Source of the DNA: Daldinia sp. FL1419
Taxonomy: Eukaryota; Ascomycota; Sordariomycetes; Xylariales; Hypoxylaceae
Length of the DNA: 64,000 nt
Direction of reading: 5' to 3'
NCBI GenBank assembly: GCA_025201765.1
Contig: MU623451.1
Span: 1-64,000 of the forward strand
The notes beneath the pieces were generated by a model. The model did no database searches. It saw only the letters and a list, made by a program, of their open reading frames with translations, and was not told where the DNA came from. Within the stretch, counting starts at the first letter, position 1. Each line of letters starts with the position of its first letter. Of the stretch, positions 59,001 to 64,000 are shown one piece after another. The translations under genes and the position numbers were made by a program.

Positions 59001-59817
59001 AATGAAGCCGAGAAGGCTATCATCTAAGGGATGTGCTGAAGAGCCTTTATTGTATCATTCCAAATAGCTACTTGTGGTGACGATGGGTATTGTGGTCGGC
59101 GATTATGTTTGTCAATTCTACACCTCGTGTTTCTGACCGCCAGAAATTCCAACTAGAATTGCATCGGTTCTCCAATCGGTGGTTCTTACAACGATCCTCG
59201 TTTTAAGTAAAGGAGATCTTTGGTTCCTTAAGTCGGTGAATTGAGTAAGGCTTCGTAAGGCTTCGGGTATACCTAGTCACCCGAAAAGGATCAGAAGCGT
59301 TTGTGCTACCGACGTATTCCCAAGTATTGGCTTAGGCGCTTCCTGGCAGGCGATGAGTAGGTAGAAATGCAACGGTATGTTTATGAGCAATAATACGGCT
59401 GAAGAATAAAATTTCTTGAGTATGATGGGTGGAAAAGCTCCGCACCGGAAGGCCTCCGGATTCTATAGTGTCTTGGATTGAAAAGTGTATCTATTTATTA
59501 CAGATGTTTCAGCCTCAAGTGCAGTTTCTCTCAGTGAAAAATGCTTTGGATTAATTAAAATTTGCATAAATGTGCATATGTATGGTCTATTAATATCATT
59601 CCATGCGTGAAAACTAGTATTAGGTATAGGTATTGTATTCTCCGTCGACACTGATCAAGATATTTGACTTATATGATGCGTAGAATAGCAAGCATTTTTG
59701 AAAATATGTGTTCAAATAAGCTAGATGCTACAAATAAATAATCCTGAAAGGGTAAAATAGGTAGATTTAATTACAAAACCGGTCCCGTAAAGTTGGTTAG
59801 GAATATTGAAGGCAGTT
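56081..59817. other. 3.7 kb stretch with no supportable gene
   Basis: The longest gene-free stretch in the window. The part next to 56081 should contain the sulfate permease promoter, and the part next to 59817 the 3' flank of the oxalate decarboxylase. Pyrimidine repeats (TTCC/CTTT) lie at about 57715-57770, TACCTA palindromes near 56915 and 57165, and a GTAAGGCTTC duplication near 59250. A minus-strand frame at 57251-57604 has protein-like composition but no recognised domain and no ATG. No tRNA or other RNA was recognised. Confidence 0.6.
57718..57770. repeat. Polypyrimidine low-complexity tract (TTCC/CTTT)
   Basis: Imperfect repeats of TTCTTTCC on the plus strand, in the gene-free stretch. 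Confidence 0.8.
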
Positions 59818-61277
59818 TTACAACTCGTTATCCTTGAATCCCGTCTCTTTAATATCGGGAAGAGTGACTTCATCCTTCTGCGCGCTCTGGACTCTGTTCC
59901 AGAAGATTTCACCGTTCTCCGGGTCGTCGTGGAATAAATGGTCGACAACCATCTTCTTAGGTGTCTCACCCAACCATTGGAAGAGGGAGAAATCTCTAAA
60001 CTCATCTGCACGGAAGACTTCTAACATTTCGACAGGCTCATCACCGATGTTCTCGACAAAGTGACCGTTGTTCGCCGGTACAATACCGACATCACCCTGT
60101 ACATAGTCAAAGGTTCGAGCTGTTCCCTCGGCGGCGAAGACTGTGACACGCGCTCGGCCTTTGATGAAGAAGCTCCATTCGTCGGCGTTGGGATGCCAGT
60201 GCATCTCGCGGATGGCACCGGGCTGGATAGTGACGTGAGCTGCTGCCACTGTTTTCGAAATTTCAAAGTTCTTTGAATCCGTAATTCGAACCTCACCTCC
60301 GCTAGTCTTGTGAGGTTCCTGATCGAGCATTCTATGAACGAAGTTGTACTTTGATTTCTTGACCCCCTTGCCTGTCGGCTTTTCTTCTTCGATTGAACCG
60401 GGCTCTCGACCTTGGAAAATATACTTCTCGCCTTCAGGGAGGTGCTTAAACACTTCAGGGGCTAGGTTGAAATTCTTCGATATTACTGACTTGGGAGTGT
60501 GCGCTTGTAACATGTTAGCTTCAAGCCTATACGATAGGATTATATGTAGCACATACCTAGCCAATCAGATAGAATGAAGGTAGATTCCTCAGAAAAATTG
60601 CCATCGTCGAAGATCAAGAGAAATTCGGTACCGTTTTCGCCTAGTCCTTGAATGGAATGAGGTATGCCGCTTGGGAAATACCATAGGTCTCCCTTCTTGA
60701 GGTCATCGAAGAAGTTGCCGCCTTCGTAGTCAATGGCAGTCACGCGGGCCTCGCCGTCTAGGATATACGCCCATTCGGCTTCTTTGTGCCAATGTAACTC
60801 TCGAATCACACCCTTATCGAGGCGCATATTCACGGCAGCCAGTTCCACACTGGCGCCTAATTCGCGGACGGTAGTTTGCCGTGTCCATCCTCCCTCTTCG
60901 ATACGTATATGAGAATCGGCAAAACTCCAACGCAAGTTCTGTATATTTCCATGATCCGTACTGGGAGGTCGCACCAGGTCCGGAGATTGGCGCGATCTTT
61001 CACGATTCCAAGGGCCAAGAACGGATGTTCCAAGTCCATTGCGGTAAGGAAGCGGATCCAACCCCTTCCCTACGGCGTCGACGGCGCGATCGTAGGGGTC
61101 CTTATAGTCAGGACTATAAGGCGACTTGTTAGTCCTTTTGGTGTACTTTGGAGGTAGACCAAGACCAGCTGCGAGGTATTGGCGAGGGCTATCGTCTACG
61201 GGAACGGCAAGACCGGAATTGCTCAACGCGAGGCCCGTGACTAATAGTTGCAACGTAGAAAAGCCTTGGTGATGCAT
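59818..61277 (-). CDS. Secreted bicupin oxalate decarboxylase
   Basis: Manganese bicupin converting oxalate to formate and CO2 outside the cell. Two exons (61277-60557, 60503-59818) give 468 residues; the 53-bp intron falls between the two cupin domains. A signal peptide is visible (MHHQGFSTLQLLVTGLALSN). Cupin 1 metal ligands are His162, His164, Glu168 and His207 (in ELHWHKEAEWAYIL and FPSGIPHSI). Cupin 2 ligands are His342, His344, Glu349 and His388 (EMHWHPNADEWSFFI and NGHFVEN). The lid after cupin 1 reads SEEST (229-233), close to the SENS-type lid of decarboxylases, where Glu acts as proton donor. Oxidases lack this Glu. Splicing restores LSDWLAHTPKSVISKNF, typical of fungal OxdC. Confidence 0.94.
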
Positions 61278-62700
61278 TTTGAAGAACGACTAAGGTTAAT
61301 TGACTTATAAGTGTTTGGTCAATTGATCAACGAAGCTAAGATTTAGAAATTGGCTAATAAGAAGTAATTAAACCTTATTAGTTAGCTAATCTCAGACGTA
61401 GAGATGGAGATAGAAAGAGCGAAGGAAGATAGGTAGGTAGACCGAAAAAAAAAAAGAAGAAAAGGTATAAGTCAAAGTCAAGGGAATGAGCGTCATAGTT
61501 AAAAACAATCACCTTAGAGAGAGCTTCGCACACCATTTTCAAGCTTCAAGCTTCAAGGTCTCAATCAAGTTACCTTACAAACCTGGTAATCCACCACCGC
61601 ATTCGCATAATCAAAAATCAAACCGGGGTTTATCAATACCGAGCGAATACCGAATCTGCTCCAGCGTATTATAACTAACCGGTTAGTTAGGTCAAGCTGT
61701 TTAGCTCTAGAACGCCCTATAGGGCTTTTGCGAGGGGAGATCGTTACATAGATAATAGGTGTGATTGTGCCTGCATTCCGGGGATCAACCCTCAGGGCTT
61801 ATAGCGCCCTGAGGATAAGGCCCTGTAAAGCCCTGTAAAGCCCTTTCTATCCGTGCTACGTCCATAATACCTACCAAAACTAGCGACGCTAAGTTAACCA
61901 TGCAGCCATGTTAAGTCGAATTAAGGTATAAAGGTGGAGAAGTAAGTGCCGTATGCCGAGAAATAATAAAAAGAATAATGGGCTAAATGTGAAAGAATAT
62001 GGATTACGTCAAAAATAGCGTTGTTCTCCCATATCATAATCAATACCTAGGTTAGGTAACCTAGAATTTACATAGAATCTTCAAGTTAGAAATATGCACT
62101 TCCGCGCTTACTCGGCCCCAAGATCTAGGGTCGTTTACAACACGCACGGGCGACCGCAGCTGCATACGTAAGGTACCTACCTACCTAGGTAGTAGGTACA
62201 TCCTTACTTACATGTAAGATACCTATGCGCCTTGGGCAACTACCTTACATAGGTACCTCCCTAGTATAGGTATCAGGAGTATTTTGGGAAAAGGAGGCAG
62301 TGAAACCACACCGGACATTGACATTAGCGTTTCTCTATGTTTTCCTGCCTATCTGGGATTCACAGCCGGACATTCTTCACTTTCCCCTGTCGAATAACCG
62401 TTGAGCCGTTGAGTATCAACCATTGGCGCTTTATCTATGACGTTGGTTCCAAACCGGCGTCATTCAAATAACACATCGATGCACTGTCCCGGGACGGGAA
62501 CACGGCAACTCTCATTTCCACCTTCGTTATAAGTTATAACAAATAAACAAACACACACTCTCTCGTACAATTTTATTAGTTATTACTATTTACGTTATAG
62601 ATACTCTCAGACCGCTTCAAACCACGATTTCTTATAGAATACCTACCTATATAGATCCCCGAAACCGCGTCCCGCCGTTCGGCATTCGGATCCAATATCA
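61278..62700. other. Divergent intergenic region, oxalate decarboxylase / DUF1275
   Basis: About 1.4 kb with both promoters. Contains a TTCAAGCTTCAAGCTTCAAGG run near 61540, two GCCCTGTAAA copies near 61825, and the densest TACCTA/TAGGTA patch of the window at about 62165-62275. No gene seen. Confidence 0.55.
62165..62275. repeat. Cluster of TACCTA/TAGGTA palindromic motifs
   Basis: Short inverted copies such as GGTACCTACCTACCTAGGTA and ATAGGTACCTCCCTAGTATA packed in about 110 bases. The same motifs occur in many other intergenic regions of the window. Confidence 0.7.
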
Positions 62701-63609
62701 ATGGCATCCAATGGTTATAGCGTAGCACCCAACAACCCGAGATCAAATGTGAGAGGTGATGAGGAACAGCTCCCTTTGCTCGACACGGGTCACGGGACAT
62801 CTAACTCGGCGAGATGGTGGAATCACATAACGGCGGATGTGCGCCGCGACTGGGCTGACCTGATCTTGCTCGCCTGTTATATCATTACTGGTATGCTTGA
62901 TAGCGCATCGATATCCACATGGGGGTCGTTCGTATCGATGCAGACGGGTTGGTCACTTATCCCATAAGCACTACTATTAAGCCTTGCTAAAAGGGCATAT
63001 ATAGGAAACACAGTATACTTCGGTCTCGGCATTGCCGCACCCCATGAGTCGACGCGATGGATCAAGTCAGGGACCTCGCTCGGGTGTTTCTGTATTGGGT
63101 CCGTCTTCTTTAGCTCTCTTCACCGGATGCTATCGCCGTCACCCAAGAGGCGCTGGATACTCTGCGCTTCTTTCGTTATTCAGACGCTGTTTGTAGCCGG
63201 TGCTGCGGCTATCCTGACTTTCGGACCCCAATCCGATAGCGAGTCGAAGAAGGAAGCTATCGACTGGCCTGTGCTCGTCCCCATTGCCCTGATCGCTTTC
63301 CAGAGCTGTGGTCAAGCGGTTGCCAGTCGCGCGCTCAAGTATAATGCGCTCACTAGTGTTGTCCTAACTAGCATTTACTGCGACTTATTCTCCGACGCTG
63401 CGCTACTCGCGCCGCATAACCCCGAACGAAACCGTAGGGTCGGCGCGCCTGTTTTGTTACTCATCGGTGCTGTGATCGGTGGACTACTAGCTAGGAGCGC
63501 GGTTGGTACCGCCGGTGTGCTCTGGATTGCCGCGGCTTTGAAGCTACTGGTTGTTTTCTCGTGGCTACTATGGCCAGCAGAGCAGGTAATAAGTGTAGCG
63601 CATGTATGA
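62701..63609 (+). CDS. DUF1275 (YoaK-type) membrane protein
   Basis: Polytopic membrane protein of unknown function. Two exons (62701-62947, 63005-63609) give 283 residues. After a polar N-terminus of about 50 residues come membrane segments: DLILLACYIITGMLDSAS, then FGLGIAAP, SLGCFCIGSVFFSSLH, WILCASFVIQTLFVAGAAAI, VLVPIALIAFQSCGQAVASR, GAPVLLLIGAVIGGLLA and VLWIAAALKLLVVFSWLLW. The GMLDSASISTWGSFVSMQTG motif at the first splice site, followed by NTVYF, is the hallmark of DUF1275; so is the NALTSVVLTSIYCDL segment. The intron donor GTTGGT is weak but is required. The very end (AEQVISVAHV) could instead be an unspliced intron, since GTAATA follows AEQ. Confidence 0.88.
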
Positions 63610-64000
63610 AGTTTATATGTGTGCGTCGTAGATAAAGTCTTGCCGACGTTGCGAAACTCGCTATGAAATACGCATTATGGGCCATGTATTACTACTGATA
63701 AACATATTACCACCGAAGTTTCAATATGCTACCTGGTTGCGTGAATAAACAGAAACGAGGCTCGAAACCTGCATACTACTATAAATATGTTACGAAACAT
63801 GAAACCAGATCGCACATAGATGGTATACGGCTACTAGGTAAATCTAATGATAACCAACAGGATAAAATCAAAATAGTAGACTATATGCTTGTCTTGAGAA
63901 ATGTCTATATCATGCGGGCTCTATCTGCGAGTAGTATCCTGATCTATCGTCCCTTCTTGTCGGAGCATTCGTGTCGACTGCTGTGGCTTCTCAATTTTAC
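63610..64000. other. Intergenic to window end, no gene seen
   Basis: About 390 A/T-rich bases downstream of the DUF1275 gene. Nothing recognised before the window ends. Confidence 0.55.

Overview
The window is nuclear DNA of a filamentous ascomycete, most likely a Sordariomycete. Genes are dense and lie on both strands. They carry short introns (about 48-90 bp, rarely longer) with GT-AG borders and CTAAC/CTGAC-type branch points. The conserved proteins (Spt2, Nsa2, Mps1, Mms19, Emc3, Spc2, RNA polymerase III subunit Rpc25, an Ayg1-type hydrolase) are of fungal type. All gene models below were built by hand from translated reading frames and splice signals. Exon borders were checked for reading-frame continuity, but no database search was run.

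Layout. 1-10.6 kb: V-ATPase subunit C (+), APS kinase (-), a mitochondrial hotdog thioesterase (-), a small unrecognised protein (+) and the ribosome-assembly factor Mak21/Noc1 (-). 11-18 kb: mitochondrial prolyl-tRNA synthetase with a GC-AG intron, an Ayg1-like alpha/beta hydrolase and a secreted type-B carboxylesterase, all (+). 19-26 kb: a 1,821-residue protein joining a nucleotidyltransferase-like N-terminal region to ankyrin repeats (+), followed tail to tail by a decayed HET-domain gene (-). 27-32 kb: U6 snRNA (+), a secreted PEBP-family protein (-) and Spt2 (-). 32-47 kb: a housekeeping block of ribosomal P2 (+), Mps1 kinase (+), mitochondrial bL21 (-), Nsa2 (+), a NUFIP/CCCH protein (-), Rpc25 (+), Emc3 (-) and Spc2 (+). 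47-56 kb: Mms19 (-), Mtd1 (+) and a SulP sulfate permease (-). 56-60 kb is a 3.7 kb stretch with no gene I can support. 60-64 kb: a bicupin oxalate decarboxylase (-) and a DUF1275 membrane protein (+).

Most genes are housekeeping. Ribosome assembly and translation are heavily represented (Mak21, Nsa2, P2, bL21m, mitochondrial ProRS, Rpc25, NUFIP-like), as is ER membrane-protein biogenesis (Emc3 and Spc2, divergent). Sulfate uptake and activation appear as two unlinked genes (permease and APS kinase). The accessory-looking part is 16-29 kb: esterase, NTase-ankyrin protein, HET pseudogene, U6 and PEBP. Intergenic DNA is rich in short TAGGTA/TACCTA runs and palindromes.

The most interesting locus is the NTase-like/ankyrin protein next to the HET remnant. 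A role in non-self recognition is a hypothesis only.
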